This document shows, piece after piece, positions 43,716-52,621 of a DNA stretch of 64,000 bases. Source of the stretch: Chloroflexota bacterium (GTDB lineage Bacteria; Chloroflexota; Anaerolineae; UBA1429); NCBI GenBank assembly GCA_012729455.1, contig JAAYDC010000009.1:44598-108597 (forward strand). The letters are read 5' to 3'. Each line of letters opens with the position of its first letter. Position 1 is the stretch's first letter. The position numbers and the translations under genes were made by a program. The notes beneath the pieces were generated by a model that worked only from the letters and a program-made list of their open reading frames with translations, was not told the DNA's origin and searched no databases.

Positions 43716-44402
43716 CTAGATGCCCGAGATGCCAGGTTTTCTCATAGTGGTTTCCAGTTCGCGCATCTCACCCGAGACGGTAAAGACGATGCGCTCGCAA
43801 ATGTTGGTCACACGGTCGGCAGAACGCTCGAGGTTGTGCGCCGCCCACAGGTAATAGTTGGCATGCTCGATACAGGTCGGGTCGGCAATGATGTGGTTCA
43901 TCAGCTCGCGCTCGACCTGCCTAAAGAGCGTGTCGACGGCGTCATCCTCGCGCGGGATCAGGCGCGCGTTTTGGGCATCGTTATGAATAAAGCATTGCAG
44001 CGCGCGCAGCATCATGTCGCGTGCCTGCGTCACCATCGGGATGATCGCTTGGGGGGCCGGCACCTTGGGGTTGTCTCCCAGGAGCTGGGTGATGCGGGCG
44101 ATGCCCCTGGCATAGTCGCCGATGCGTTCCAGCTCGGAGGAGATCTCCAGAATAGCTGCCAGGAGTCGGAGGTCGGTGGCCATTGGCTGCTGGGTGGCGA
44201 TCAGCGCTAGCGTGTCATCCTCGATCCTCCCATGCGTGGCTACGATCTCGCGGTAGCGCTCCATGATATCTTCTGTGCCGGCCTGGTCGAGAGTCATCAG
44301 CAGCGCCACCGCGTCGCGCAGGGCGTTTTCAACCGTGTTGCCATACAGCAATACCTGTTCCTGCAGCCGCAGCATCTCCTGTTCAAAGTAAAGGCGTGTC
44401 AT
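43716..44402 (-). CDS. phoU: PhoU-family protein
   Basis: A 228-residue all-helical protein with two PhoU repeats. Each has the E/DxxxD metal-cluster type signature: 'ISSELERIGDYARGIARI' (~85-102) and 'AHNLERSADRVTNICERI' (~192-209). PhoU normally dampens the phosphate starvation response through PhoR/PstSCAB. The start at 44402 is set by AAAGGAG; an upstream frame reaches 44459 but has no ribosome site. No pst transporter or phoBR gene is adjacent. Instead it follows an HD-domain protein by 10 bases, so its partner here may be different. Confidence 0.88.
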   Translation of the reverse strand: MTRLYFEQEMLRLQEQVLLYGNTVENALRDAVALLMTLDQAGTEDIMERYREIVATHGRIEDDTLALIATQQPMATDLRLLAAILEISSELERIGDYARGIARITQLLGDNPKVPAPQAIIPMVTQARDMMLRALQCFIHNDAQNARLIPREDDAVDTLFRQVERELMNHIIADPTCIEHANYYLWAAHNLERSADRVTNICERIVFTVSGEMRELETTMRKPGISGI

Positions 44403-44412
44403 TACAACTCCT

Positions 44413-45189
44413 TTACAAGGTATACAGCGCAAATGAACGCTCGGTCTGGCCGTCCTCATGTAAGAGAGCTTCCACCTCTACGTAGGGCGCCAGGGTCGAG
44501 TTGCGCAGCTTGCGCTTTAAGAGCTCGTCGACCTGAAAGATGCCGGCCGGGTTGGTCAGGCCAATCGTAATGCGCACCGGCCGTTCGTTGCCTTTGGTAA
44601 TCGCCACTCTGTCGATCGCCTGTACCGATACCGAATGAATATTGATCGAGCCGGCCTCGTAAGGGATGCGCGAGCGCCCGTGGGTGATGTCGAGTGCATC
44701 GGCCACCTTGAGCACACCGGCTTCGAGCGTCAGGCAGCGCATATCCCAGCGATGCGCGATCACGGCGTGCAGGGTGTCGGCCGTCATCTGGGTGATGGCC
44801 GGCTCGACATAAATACCCTGCATCAGCCGCCGCAGCTTGGGGTAAGCCAGTGCCACACTGTATTGCTCGTGCTCGTCGCGATGCACGATCATGCCCAGGT
44901 CGTGCATGCAGGCCCCCAGGAATACGATCACTTCGGCGTCATCGGCTGTCAGTCCGTGGTTGGTCACCACACTGGGCTCGATGCCGGCATCTACCAATAG
45001 CCTCAGCAGCCGCAGCGCGGCGTTGGCCACGATCTGGATGTGCACCTCTCCGTGGTCGTTAATGCCCATGCGGTCAACGGCATTGATATTGGCGGCTCGC
45101 AGCATCTCGATTAGCTCGGTATCAGCGTTGACGCGCTCGATAACCCGCATCAGGGTGGGGTTGTGGCGTGCTGGAGCGGTAAGCGTCAT
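44413..45189 (-). CDS. HD-domain phosphohydrolase-like protein
   Basis: 258 residues. The HD motif is in CMHDLGMIVHRDEH (~93-106), with a downstream conserved His (IAHRWD) and Asp (KVADALDITHG), the metal ligands of HD phosphohydrolases. The C-terminal ~70 residues form a separate beta-rich region. Similar stand-alone HD proteins are common in Chloroflexota and archaea. First gene of the HD-PhoU-zinc-ribbon operon, with a promoter of its own. Probably hydrolyses a phosphate ester or nucleotide; substrate unknown. Confidence 0.8.
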   Translation of the reverse strand: MTLTAPARHNPTLMRVIERVNADTELIEMLRAANINAVDRMGINDHGEVHIQIVANAALRLLRLLVDAGIEPSVVTNHGLTADDAEVIVFLGACMHDLGMIVHRDEHEQYSVALAYPKLRRLMQGIYVEPAITQMTADTLHAVIAHRWDMRCLTLEAGVLKVADALDITHGRSRIPYEAGSINIHSVSVQAIDRVAITKGNERPVRITIGLTNPAGIFQVDELLKRKLRNSTLAPYVEVEALLHEDGQTERSFALYTL

Positions 45190-45227
45190 GCGTGCTCTTT
45201 CAAATCATATCCTGTAAGTATAACCGC

Positions 45228-45256
45228 ATTATATCAACAGCCGATCGCTTGTCCAA
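45228..45256 (-). promoter_or_regulatory. Promoter of the HD-phoU operon
   Basis: Minus strand TTGGAC (45256-45251), 17 bases, TATAAT (45233-45228), about 39 bases before the start codon. Confidence 0.6.
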
Positions 45257-45263
45257 GCGCTTG
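45254..45263. promoter_or_regulatory. Palindromic operator candidate (CAAGCGCTTG)
   Basis: A perfect 10-bp palindrome with central CG, the usual shape of LacI-family operators. It overlaps the -35 boxes of both divergent promoters (45251-45256 minus and 45261-45266 plus). The AAGCG half-site is also found at 40321-40325. Confidence 0.5.
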
Positions 45264-45289
45264 CGCGACAGAACGTTTGCGTTTAGCAT
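45261..45289 (+). promoter_or_regulatory. Promoter of the eight-gene carbohydrate operon
   Basis: TTGCGC (45261-45266), 17 bases, TAGCAT (45284-45289), 28 bases before the start codon at 45318. The -10 is the same as at the GH36 promoter. Confidence 0.55.
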
Positions 45290-45317
45290 AGGGCCAACTC
45301 ATATAAGGCGGTGTGCA

Positions 45318-47192
45318 ATGACTTGGTACGACCTGGCAGATCCGAGCAGGCTGGATTGGTGGCTGCACCACCCCGAAATCGGCGATATCTCGTTTGATAC
45401 CTTTACGCGTTTGAGCGCGAATCCGCTCTATGTTGGCGAACCGCCATACGAGTGGCCAGTCAATGGCTTTTTACTGCGCGACCCACAATCTAACAACCTG
45501 TATGTCTATGCCGGTGTGTATTCGTACGGATATTGGGGCGAACCGAGTTACTGCCGGCTGCTGCGCTCGCGCGATAACGGCGCCAACTGGGAAGATTTGG
45601 GCCCCGTGTTGGAGGGTACCATCGACCTGTTCGATTCCGTGGATGGCCAGCGCGGGCACTCGCCGGATGTTTCGGTGGTCTATGATGATGGCATCTACCA
45701 CATGATCTACGACTGGGGACGCCATACCACCGAAGAAGTTAAACGCGACGGCGGTTGGGCGTATGCCTGGTCGCGCAGCCCGGAGGGGCCTTTTGAGCGC
45801 TATCCCGAGCCCTGCTTTGCGCAATCCAACCAGCCGACTGTCTTTGGGCTCTACCAGATGTCCTATGCGGCTGCATTGGTCAAACGCGCCAACGACTGGC
45901 TGGTGATTACAGATATGTCGACGCGCCACAACCATGGCGGCACCTGGGCACTGGTGGCCTTTACCGCCAAGCATCCCGGCGGACCTTATTCCGGCCCGCA
46001 TTTTCTCTTGTGGCCGCAAACTAGCGTCTTTTACCCAACCACGGTGGAATCGTTCCCCGTGTTTCCGCACGATGGCTATGTCTATGCGCCCAACACCTCG
46101 GTGGCGCGCAACCGCACCTACCAGATCCTCTACCGCGCACCAATCGAGCGCGCCCATCTGGCAGAGGCCTGGGAGGTCTACCAGAACGGCTCGGTATGGC
46201 ACGCCGAAGCAAGCGATAACGAGTACTATGGTATTTGGGGTCAGACCTTTTCAGCCGAGGTAGAGGCGGATGGCACCATGTGGGCAATGTTTGCCTGCAA
46301 GAACAGCGCCGATTGCGGCACCATCAACGTGGCACACCGCCCATGGGATACCCCTTACCGCCACGGCGGGGTCATCTCGGCACCGAGCGCTCCTGCCCTC
46401 ACGCTGGTGCAGCGTGACTATACCGCGTTCAACCTGAAAGCCAGCCTGCGCTCGACCGGGGCGCTGCAGCTGGTCTGGCAGCATCGTGCCCCGCTGGGTG
46501 CCGATAAACCCAGCGGGGCGGAGGGAGCTGTCCATCCCCTCAGTCTGGGCAATTGTGCGGCGCTGCGTCTGAGCCCGCAGGGCTGGGCGCTGGTGCGCCG
46601 CGACGCGTGCGGCAACGAAAAAGAGTTCAGCAGCGGCACCCTGGCGCCGGAAGCCGAACGCTACGTAGTCGAGCTCGAGCAGTGCGATGATACGCTCGCC
46701 ATCCGGCTCAATGGCGTCCTGTTGTGGGAGGGCGACTGGCTGGCGGTACTCGGCTGCATTGGCTTGATCGCCGAGGCGCACACCCGGCTGTGGGTCGACG
46801 AGTTTCTCATCTCGGCCGAGGGCAGCCCGGCGCGCCGCGCGCTGCTGCCCACCGAGGGCACGATGGGCTATGGCCTGCTGGGCGATACCTGGCAGGAATC
46901 ACGCGGCAGCCAGTGGCGCTATGGCTTTGGCTACACCTCGGAAAAGCCCGCCGCCGGCTGCAAATGGAACTGGTATGGCGGGGGCTTTACGCTGTGGGCG
47001 CCCCTCGCACCGCATTTTGGTAAATGCGCGGTATGGGTGGATGGCGTCGAGGTTGGCGAGCTCGATTTCGGCGCGCCCGAAGCGCCCAGTACCCCGCGTT
47101 ATACGCATGAACTGCCACGCGGCTACCACGCAGTGGCCTTGATTGCCAAATCAGGCGTGTTGCCGTGTGATTCGTGTGAAGTGGCGCTCTAG
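45318..47192 (+). CDS. Predicted glycoside hydrolase, beta-propeller type, family unassigned
   Basis: A 624-residue cytoplasmic protein. Residues ~1-370 resemble a five-bladed propeller of the GH43/GH32 kind: repeated 'D..YHMiYDwG', 'D.gYVYAPNTSVARNRTYQILYRAPIE', and acidic residues in SPDVSVVYDDG (~117-127) and AEASDNEYYGIWGQ at the expected catalytic positions. Residues ~380-520 look like a concanavalin/GH32C-type sandwich, and the last ~90 form a third beta domain. ATG 45318 lies behind AGGCGG; an upstream frame start precedes the promoter. First gene of the operon, 10 bases before a GH29 fucosidase. I cannot place it in a CAZy family by eye. Confidence 0.65.
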   Translation: MTWYDLADPSRLDWWLHHPEIGDISFDTFTRLSANPLYVGEPPYEWPVNGFLLRDPQSNNLYVYAGVYSYGYWGEPSYCRLLRSRDNGANWEDLGPVLEGTIDLFDSVDGQRGHSPDVSVVYDDGIYHMIYDWGRHTTEEVKRDGGWAYAWSRSPEGPFERYPEPCFAQSNQPTVFGLYQMSYAAALVKRANDWLVITDMSTRHNHGGTWALVAFTAKHPGGPYSGPHFLLWPQTSVFYPTTVESFPVFPHDGYVYAPNTSVARNRTYQILYRAPIERAHLAEAWEVYQNGSVWHAEASDNEYYGIWGQTFSAEVEADGTMWAMFACKNSADCGTINVAHRPWDTPYRHGGVISAPSAPALTLVQRDYTAFNLKASLRSTGALQLVWQHRAPLGADKPSGAEGAVHPLSLGNCAALRLSPQGWALVRRDACGNEKEFSSGTLAPEAERYVVELEQCDDTLAIRLNGVLLWEGDWLAVLGCIGLIAEAHTRLWVDEFLISAEGSPARRALLPTEGTMGYGLLGDTWQESRGSQWRYGFGYTSEKPAAGCKWNWYGGGFTLWAPLAPHFGKCAVWVDGVEVGELDFGAPEAPSTPRYTHELPRGYHAVALIAKSGVLPCDSCEVAL

Positions 47193-47202
47193 GAGGATCG
47201 CG

Positions 47203-48684
47203 ATGCTCTATCAACCGACCGCCGCTTCCGTCAGCCAGCATCCCCTGCCAGCCTGGTTCGATGATGCCAAGTTCGGCATCTTTATTCACTGGGGACTTTA
47301 CTCAGTGCCAGCCTGGGCGCCTGCCACCGGCGAGGTCACCCGCATTGTCGAAGAAGAGGGCTGGAAGAGTTGGTTCGCCAACAATGCCTATGCCGAGTGG
47401 TATCTCAACACCTTAAAGATCGAGGGCTCGCCCACCGCACGCCATCACGCCAAAGTATATGGCGAGATGCCCTACCAGGGCTTTGTGCCGCTCTTTAACC
47501 AGGCGCTGCAAAGGTGGGATCCAGCCCTGATGGCCAGCCAGCTGCAAGTCGCCGGTGCGCGCTATGTGGTGCTGGTGAGCAAACACCATGACGGCTTTAC
47601 CCTGTGGCCATCGCAACAGGCTAATCCGCTGTACAGCCAGTACCACGCCGAGCGCGACATTGTCGGCGAGCTTTCGCAGGCGGTGCGCCGTGAAGGCCTT
47701 ACCATGGGCTTGTACTATTCTGGCGGGCTGGATTGGACCTTTCGTCATCCGGTCATCACCGACGTCGCCGACCTGATGACCTGCATCCCGCAGAACGCTG
47801 AATACATCGCCTATGCCGCGGCGCACATCCGTGAGCTGATAACACGCTACCAGCCGGCGGTGCTGTGGGGCGATATCGGCTACCCCACCGATGCCGATGT
47901 GGCGGCCATCCTGGCTGATTACTATAACGCCGTGCCGGAGGGGGTCGTCAACGATCGTTTTGTACAGCACGAAGTCAACCCGCGCGACATGCGCTTTTGG
48001 GGTTCCAAGCCCGGTCGCTGGCTGCTGCGCAGGCTGTTCGGTCGTCAGCGCAGGCAGCGTCCTACCCATAAACCGATCCTGCCGCATGTGGTGCAGTACG
48101 ATTTCACCACCCCCGAATATGCCACGCACGCGCAAATTATGCCCTACAAGTGGGAGGCTACTCGCGGGCTAGGATTCTCGTTCGGCTACAACCAGATGGA
48201 GGGGCCCGAAAAGACTCTCTCGGTGACAGAACTGGTGCACTTTTTGGCCGATGTGGTCAGCAAGAACGGCAATCTCCTGCTGAATATCGGGCCGATGGCG
48301 GATGGCACTATTCCGCCCATCCAACTCGAGCGCCTGAAGGGCTTGGGCCGGTGGCTCGCGATCAATGGCGATGCCATCTATGCCACGCGCCCTTGGGAGG
48401 TTGCCGAGGGGGTGGCTGAGGGCGGCGTTCAGGTGCGCTATACTGCGCGCGGCGAAACGGTCTATGCCATCATGCTGGGCGAGCGCTCGGGGCCAACCTT
48501 ACTCACCGACCTGAACCTGATTGAGGGCAGTGTGGTCAAGCTGCTGGGGCATACCGAGCCACTCGCATGGGCCAATACAGAGAGCGGGGTGCGCATTGAG
48601 CTGCCCGCTCAAAGCCCGAATACGCCCGCTATGGCGCTGTCGATCTCGCCGCGCCCACGGCTGGCGCATTACGCTCGGTCGTAG
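47203..48684 (+). CDS. Alpha-L-fucosidase, GH29 family
   Basis: A 493-residue retaining fucosidase without signal peptide. The N-terminus has the GH29 hallmark WFDDAKFGIFIHWGLYSVPAW. The nucleophile is D224 in VLWGDIGYP. The late signature NLLLNIGPMADG and a C-terminal beta-sandwich are present. AGGAGG overlaps the stop of the preceding gene and places the start at 47203; the longer frame from 47143 overlaps that gene and is rejected. It probably releases fucose from imported oligosaccharides together with the propeller hydrolase. The acid/base residue could not be pinned down by eye. Confidence 0.9.
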   Translation: MLYQPTAASVSQHPLPAWFDDAKFGIFIHWGLYSVPAWAPATGEVTRIVEEEGWKSWFANNAYAEWYLNTLKIEGSPTARHHAKVYGEMPYQGFVPLFNQALQRWDPALMASQLQVAGARYVVLVSKHHDGFTLWPSQQANPLYSQYHAERDIVGELSQAVRREGLTMGLYYSGGLDWTFRHPVITDVADLMTCIPQNAEYIAYAAAHIRELITRYQPAVLWGDIGYPTDADVAAILADYYNAVPEGVVNDRFVQHEVNPRDMRFWGSKPGRWLLRRLFGRQRRQRPTHKPILPHVVQYDFTTPEYATHAQIMPYKWEATRGLGFSFGYNQMEGPEKTLSVTELVHFLADVVSKNGNLLLNIGPMADGTIPPIQLERLKGLGRWLAINGDAIYATRPWEVAEGVAEGGVQVRYTARGETVYAIMLGERSGPTLLTDLNLIEGSVVKLLGHTEPLAWANTESGVRIELPAQSPNTPAMALSISPRPRLAHYARS

Positions 48685-48686
48685 CC

Positions 48687-49736
48687 GTGAGCGCTGCCGA
48701 GCTCGTGACTCTGGTGCTGCTGGTGCTGCTGGCAGGCGGTGTGCTGCTGCTCCTGCTGCGCGTGGTGCGCCTCGAGCATGTCTCTGCCGTGCTGCCGCAT
48801 GTCCAGCGCGATACCCAGACCCTTAACGAGCGCGTACACAGCATGGAAAGTGGGCAGGCGTATTCCAACCAGAGCCTGCGGAGCGCCGCAACGGCCATTT
48901 TGGGCGATCTGCGTCAGACCCATTCCGAGGTCGCGGCGATCCAGGCGCACCTGCACGCCCGCCAGGAGCTTGACGCGCGCAACGCCCAGGTGCTGCACGC
49001 CTTGGAACTAGTGATCGCCGGCAGCAAGAGCAAGGGCAGCGCCGGCGAAGCCCTCCTCGAGGTGCCCTTTAGCCAGCTGCCCGCCGAGTGGCAGGTGCGC
49101 AACTATCACGTGCAGGGCGGGGTGGTCGAGTTTGGCCTGCGCCTGCCCAACAACCTGGTGCTGCCGATCGACAGCAAGCTGCCGGCTACGGCCGAGCTGC
49201 AGCGCTTTCACGCTGCCGAATCGCGCGAGGCACAGGCCCGCATTAAAGCCGAAATCGAACGTGAGGTGCTTAAACGCGTGGCAGAGGTGCGCAAGTACCT
49301 CGACCCCGACCTGACACTCGGCTACGGCTTGGCGGTCGTGCCGGATGGCGTCTACGAGCTGTGCGGTCCGGCAGTGACGCGCGCCGCTACGCTCAACGTG
49401 CTGGTGATCAATTATGCCATGTTTCTGCCCTATATACTGCTGGTCTACAAAGTGGCGCTGGCGGCTTCCAGCGATATCGACCGTCTGCGTCTGGATGGCT
49501 ATATGCGCCAGTCGCAGGAGCTCTTGGGTCGCCTGGAAAGCAAGCTGACCGGCGCCTTTGACGGTAGTCTTAAACAGCTGACCAACAGCCGCGACGAAAT
49601 GCTCTCCGCCGTCAGCCAGCTAAGTGCCGGCATTGCGCGGCTGCGTCAGTTCAGCATCGAGCCGCCCGTGGCAGATGAGCAGGCACTGGCCGAACTCGAG
49701 ACCTTTGATGATGAGGAGATCCACGATGATGAATGA
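48687..49736 (+). CDS. rmuC: RmuC-family DNA recombination protein
   Basis: 349 residues. An N-terminal membrane helix (~6-26) is followed by a coiled coil (~30-105), then the RmuC core with KGSAGEALLE, 'VEFGLRLPNNLVLPIDSKLP' (read in two parts) and 'YGLAVVPDGVYELC'. RmuC proteins are predicted nucleases limiting recombination between inverted repeats. Start is GTG at 48687, two bases after the fucosidase stop, so it depends on coupling. Its 3' end overlaps the next gene by 11 bases. A DNA-repair-type gene inside a sugar operon is unusual. Confidence 0.8.
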   Translation: MSAAELVTLVLLVLLAGGVLLLLLRVVRLEHVSAVLPHVQRDTQTLNERVHSMESGQAYSNQSLRSAATAILGDLRQTHSEVAAIQAHLHARQELDARNAQVLHALELVIAGSKSKGSAGEALLEVPFSQLPAEWQVRNYHVQGGVVEFGLRLPNNLVLPIDSKLPATAELQRFHAAESREAQARIKAEIEREVLKRVAEVRKYLDPDLTLGYGLAVVPDGVYELCGPAVTRAATLNVLVINYAMFLPYILLVYKVALAASSDIDRLRLDGYMRQSQELLGRLESKLTGAFDGSLKQLTNSRDEMLSAVSQLSAGIARLRQFSIEPPVADEQALAELETFDDEEIHDDE

Positions 49737-50823
49737 CCGTGAGCGTTTTCTGGCGACGATGAACTATGCCCCCCGCGACCGCTGCCCCTGGTGGGAGCTG
49801 TGGTACTGGCCCGAGACGGTCGAACGCTGGCACGACGAAGGCCTGCCCGAGGACGTGCACCTGGCCGAGTATTTCGGCGTCGACCGGCGCGCGGATGTAG
49901 GCGTTGATCTGGGGCTGGTGCCCGGCTTTAAGGCCGAGACGCTCGAAGAAAACGAAACGTACGAGATTTATCGCCGCAGCGACGGCGTGATCGCTAAAAA
50001 GATCAAAGAGGGCGATCTGGGCGCGCGCATGCCGCAGTGGCTCTCGTTCCCGCTCGAGACGCGCCGCGACTGGGAAGAAAACATCAAACCGCGCCTCAAC
50101 CCGGCCTCTCCCTGCCGCTATCCGCTATATTGGGAGGAGCGCGTGCGCACCTGGCAGACGCGCGACTATCCTCTCAGCATCAGCGGCGGCTCGATCTTTG
50201 GCTGGCTGCGCAACTGGATGGGCATGGAGCGTATCTGTAAGACGATGTATGACGACCCAGCCTGGATGCACGAGATGATGGATTACATCGCCGAGTTCGT
50301 GGTCACGACGGTTACAAAGGCGATCAGCGAGGTTGATGTGGACTTGGTTTTCATGTGGGAGGACATGGCTTATGTTGCCGGGCCGCTGATTTCGCCGGCC
50401 ATGTTCCGTGAGTTTATGCTCGAGCCCTACAAACGCATCACGTCGCACTTTAACGCGCACGGTATCGACCTGATCTTTGTGGATAGCGACGGCAATTCGG
50501 AGCCGCTCTTTGAGCTGTGGCTGGAGGGCGGCGTGATGGGCCAGTATCCGCTGGAACGTGCCTCGGGAATGGACCCCGTCATGCTGCGCGACAAGTATGG
50601 CCAAAAGATGCGCCTGATCGGCGGGATCGACAAGCGCGCCATGGCAGCCGGCCGCGAGGCGATCGACGAGCAGCTTCTCGCGCTGGTGCCGTTATTCATC
50701 GAGGGCGGTTATATCCCCTGGTGCGACCATCTGGTGCCGCCGGATGTGCCCTTTGATAACTATTGTTACTATGTGGCGCGCATGAAGGAGATATCCTCCA
50801 ACCCGCGTGCCTATCTGAAATAA
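49726..50823 (+). CDS. Uroporphyrinogen decarboxylase (UroD)-family protein
   Basis: A 365-residue (beta/alpha)8 protein of the UroD/MtaA superfamily: N-terminal MNYAPRDRCPWWE, 'WEDMAYVAGPLISPAMFREFMLEPYKRI' (read in parts), 'FVDSDGN', and 'GGIDKRAMAAGREAI'. It lacks the HxC...C zinc site of MtaA corrinoid methyltransferases and the N-terminal arginines of true haem-pathway HemE are not evident. Relatives of this type cluster with sugar-degradation genes; their role is unknown. AGGAG (49714-49718) supports ATG 49726, giving an 11-base overlap with rmuC. Confidence 0.8.
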   Translation: MMNDRERFLATMNYAPRDRCPWWELWYWPETVERWHDEGLPEDVHLAEYFGVDRRADVGVDLGLVPGFKAETLEENETYEIYRRSDGVIAKKIKEGDLGARMPQWLSFPLETRRDWEENIKPRLNPASPCRYPLYWEERVRTWQTRDYPLSISGGSIFGWLRNWMGMERICKTMYDDPAWMHEMMDYIAEFVVTTVTKAISEVDVDLVFMWEDMAYVAGPLISPAMFREFMLEPYKRITSHFNAHGIDLIFVDSDGNSEPLFELWLEGGVMGQYPLERASGMDPVMLRDKYGQKMRLIGGIDKRAMAAGREAIDEQLLALVPLFIEGGYIPWCDHLVPPDVPFDNYCYYVARMKEISSNPRAYLK

Positions 50824-50832
50824 GGAGACGAC

Positions 50833-51582
50833 ATGCAACTGGATGGCAAAGCAGCCCTCATCACTGGCGGAACGAGCGGCATCGGCGCGGCCACCGCGCT
50901 CGAGCTGGCCCGCGGCGGCGCGGACGTGTGCATCACCGGCCGGCGCGATACTCTCGCGGCTCAGGATGTGCTGGCTCAAGTAAGGGCAATGGGGCGGCGC
51001 GGGGAGCTTGTGCCGGGCGATATGTCTCTGGCAGAAGATTGCCGGCAGGCCGTCGCCGAGACGGTGGCGCGCCTAGGGCGCCTGGATGTGCTGGTGCATA
51101 GCGCCGGCGGTGGCTCAGGCGGAGCGCTCGAGGATGTAGCTTTCGCGCAGTGGCGTTATGCCTTTAGCGTGCACGTCGATGCCCTCTATCATCTGTGTCG
51201 TGAAGCCATCCCGCACCTGCGCGCCCAGGGCGAGGGTGCCATTGTGACGATCTCGTCGGTAGCGGGCATCCGTGGGGTGCCCAAGTCGGTCACCTACTGC
51301 ACTGTCAAGGGCGCGGTACTCGAGTTCACGCGTGCCCTGGCGCGCGACCTGGCGGAGGACAATATCCGCGTCAACACGGTCTGCCCGGGCATCATTCGCA
51401 CGCCCTTTCACGCTGCCATGACGGAAGAGGCTAAACGCCATAACCTGGCCAACCGCATCCCCTTGCATCGCGAGGGCACGGCCGACGATGTGGCGCAGGC
51501 TATCCGTCTGTTGGTGACCAATGAGTTTATCACCGGAGAATCACTCGTGATTGACGGTGGGATGACCAGCCGAGTGCCCTGA
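50833..51582 (+). CDS. SDR-family oxidoreductase
   Basis: A 249-residue classical SDR. Motifs: TGGTSGIG (12-19), TGRRD after beta-2 (Arg suggests NADP(H) preference), HSAGG in the NAG position, catalytic Ser in ISSVAG and YCTVKG as the YxxxK site. C-terminal 'ITGESLVIDGGM' is standard. AAGGAG places the start 9 bases after the UroD-like gene. It probably oxidises or reduces a free sugar or aldonate in the pathway fed by the hydrolases; fucose or galactose dehydrogenation would fit but is inferred. Confidence 0.88.
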   Translation: MQLDGKAALITGGTSGIGAATALELARGGADVCITGRRDTLAAQDVLAQVRAMGRRGELVPGDMSLAEDCRQAVAETVARLGRLDVLVHSAGGGSGGALEDVAFAQWRYAFSVHVDALYHLCREAIPHLRAQGEGAIVTISSVAGIRGVPKSVTYCTVKGAVLEFTRALARDLAEDNIRVNTVCPGIIRTPFHAAMTEEAKRHNLANRIPLHREGTADDVAQAIRLLVTNEFITGESLVIDGGMTSRVP

Positions 51583-51613
51583 TTTCGCATCATCTTCAGT
51601 GAGGAGGAACAGC

Positions 51614-52612
51614 ATGCTAAAAATCGGGATCGTAGGAACCGGAAATGTGGCCGTGCACAGCTATCTGCCCTATCTGGTAGCTCACGAGCAGGCCGAACTC
51701 TCTTACTATAACCGCACGCCATCCAAGAGCGCCGACACCGTGCAGCGCTTTGGCGGTCGCGCGGTTGACTCTCTCAAAGAGCTGGTGGCGGCTGAGCCCG
51801 ATACCATCCTGGTATTGACCCCCGAGACGGTCCGTGACGACGTGGCTCTGCAGCTCCTCGAAGAGCGGCCCAAACGCCTCTTTTTCGAAAAGCCCTTGGT
51901 GGCCAAGCACGGCCAGGCTAACGTCACGGAAGAGGATTTCCGTCTGGGGCAGGGCATGCTGTTAAAGGCGCGCGAGGTGGGCTGCGAAACAGCCATGGTG
52001 TTCAACTATCGCTACTTTTCGCAGGTGGTGCAGGCCCGGCAGCTGGTCGAAAACCGTGCCTTGGGCAAACTGATGCACGTCACCGCCCTGGTGCATTACG
52101 CCTGCTGGAGCCACTGCATCGACCTGATCGGTTATTTTGGCGGCCCGATCGCCACCCTGACCGCCCTGGCGAGCGCCGAGCTGCGCGGCAAGGCCGGCGG
52201 TGAACAGGCTGCCGATGTGGCTGCCAGTTTTCGTATGCAAAATGGTGCTACCGGCACGATCATCGGCACCCTGGCGATCGATTTCGCCATGCCGCTCTTT
52301 GAGATCATCCTGGCCTACGAACATGGGCGACTGGCGCTGCGTGACCTGGATGGCGACCTCGAGCTGGTTGATTACCGCTGCAAGCGCATCGAAAACTATG
52401 CCCTTTCGCGCAACGTCTCGCGCTGGGACCAATACAATGCCACCTTTGCGGCATCTCTCAAAGCCTATCTGGCCACAGTGCGCGCCGGCACGCCTCCGCC
52501 TATTCCGGGCGTGGCCGGTCTGGCCGAGCTGCAGGTTGAGGCCGCTATGAAGCGCTCTATCCGCGAGCTGCGTCCGGTGGTGCTGGTCGACGAATTCCCG
52601 CTCGAGATCTAG
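51614..52612 (+). CDS. Gfo/Idh/MocA-family oxidoreductase
   Basis: A 332-residue NAD(P)-dependent sugar or polyol dehydrogenase. The N-terminal Rossmann fold has IGIVGTGNVA (residues 4-13) and the 'FFEKPLVAKHG' sequence, equivalent to the EKP motif with catalytic Lys. The C-terminal alpha/beta domain has 'YACWSHCIDLIGYFGG', equivalent to the conserved D..H region. GGAGG seven bases before ATG 51614 sets the start. It follows the SDR and precedes GH32 in the operon. Confidence 0.87.
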   Translation: MLKIGIVGTGNVAVHSYLPYLVAHEQAELSYYNRTPSKSADTVQRFGGRAVDSLKELVAAEPDTILVLTPETVRDDVALQLLEERPKRLFFEKPLVAKHGQANVTEEDFRLGQGMLLKAREVGCETAMVFNYRYFSQVVQARQLVENRALGKLMHVTALVHYACWSHCIDLIGYFGGPIATLTALASAELRGKAGGEQAADVAASFRMQNGATGTIIGTLAIDFAMPLFEIILAYEHGRLALRDLDGDLELVDYRCKRIENYALSRNVSRWDQYNATFAASLKAYLATVRAGTPPPIPGVAGLAELQVEAAMKRSIRELRPVVLVDEFPLEI

Positions 52613-52621
52613 GAGGCACTT

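Noticed and set aside
45192..45317. Upstream extension of the propeller hydrolase
   Set aside because: It would run through two divergent promoters and an operator; the ATG at 45318 has its own ribosome site.
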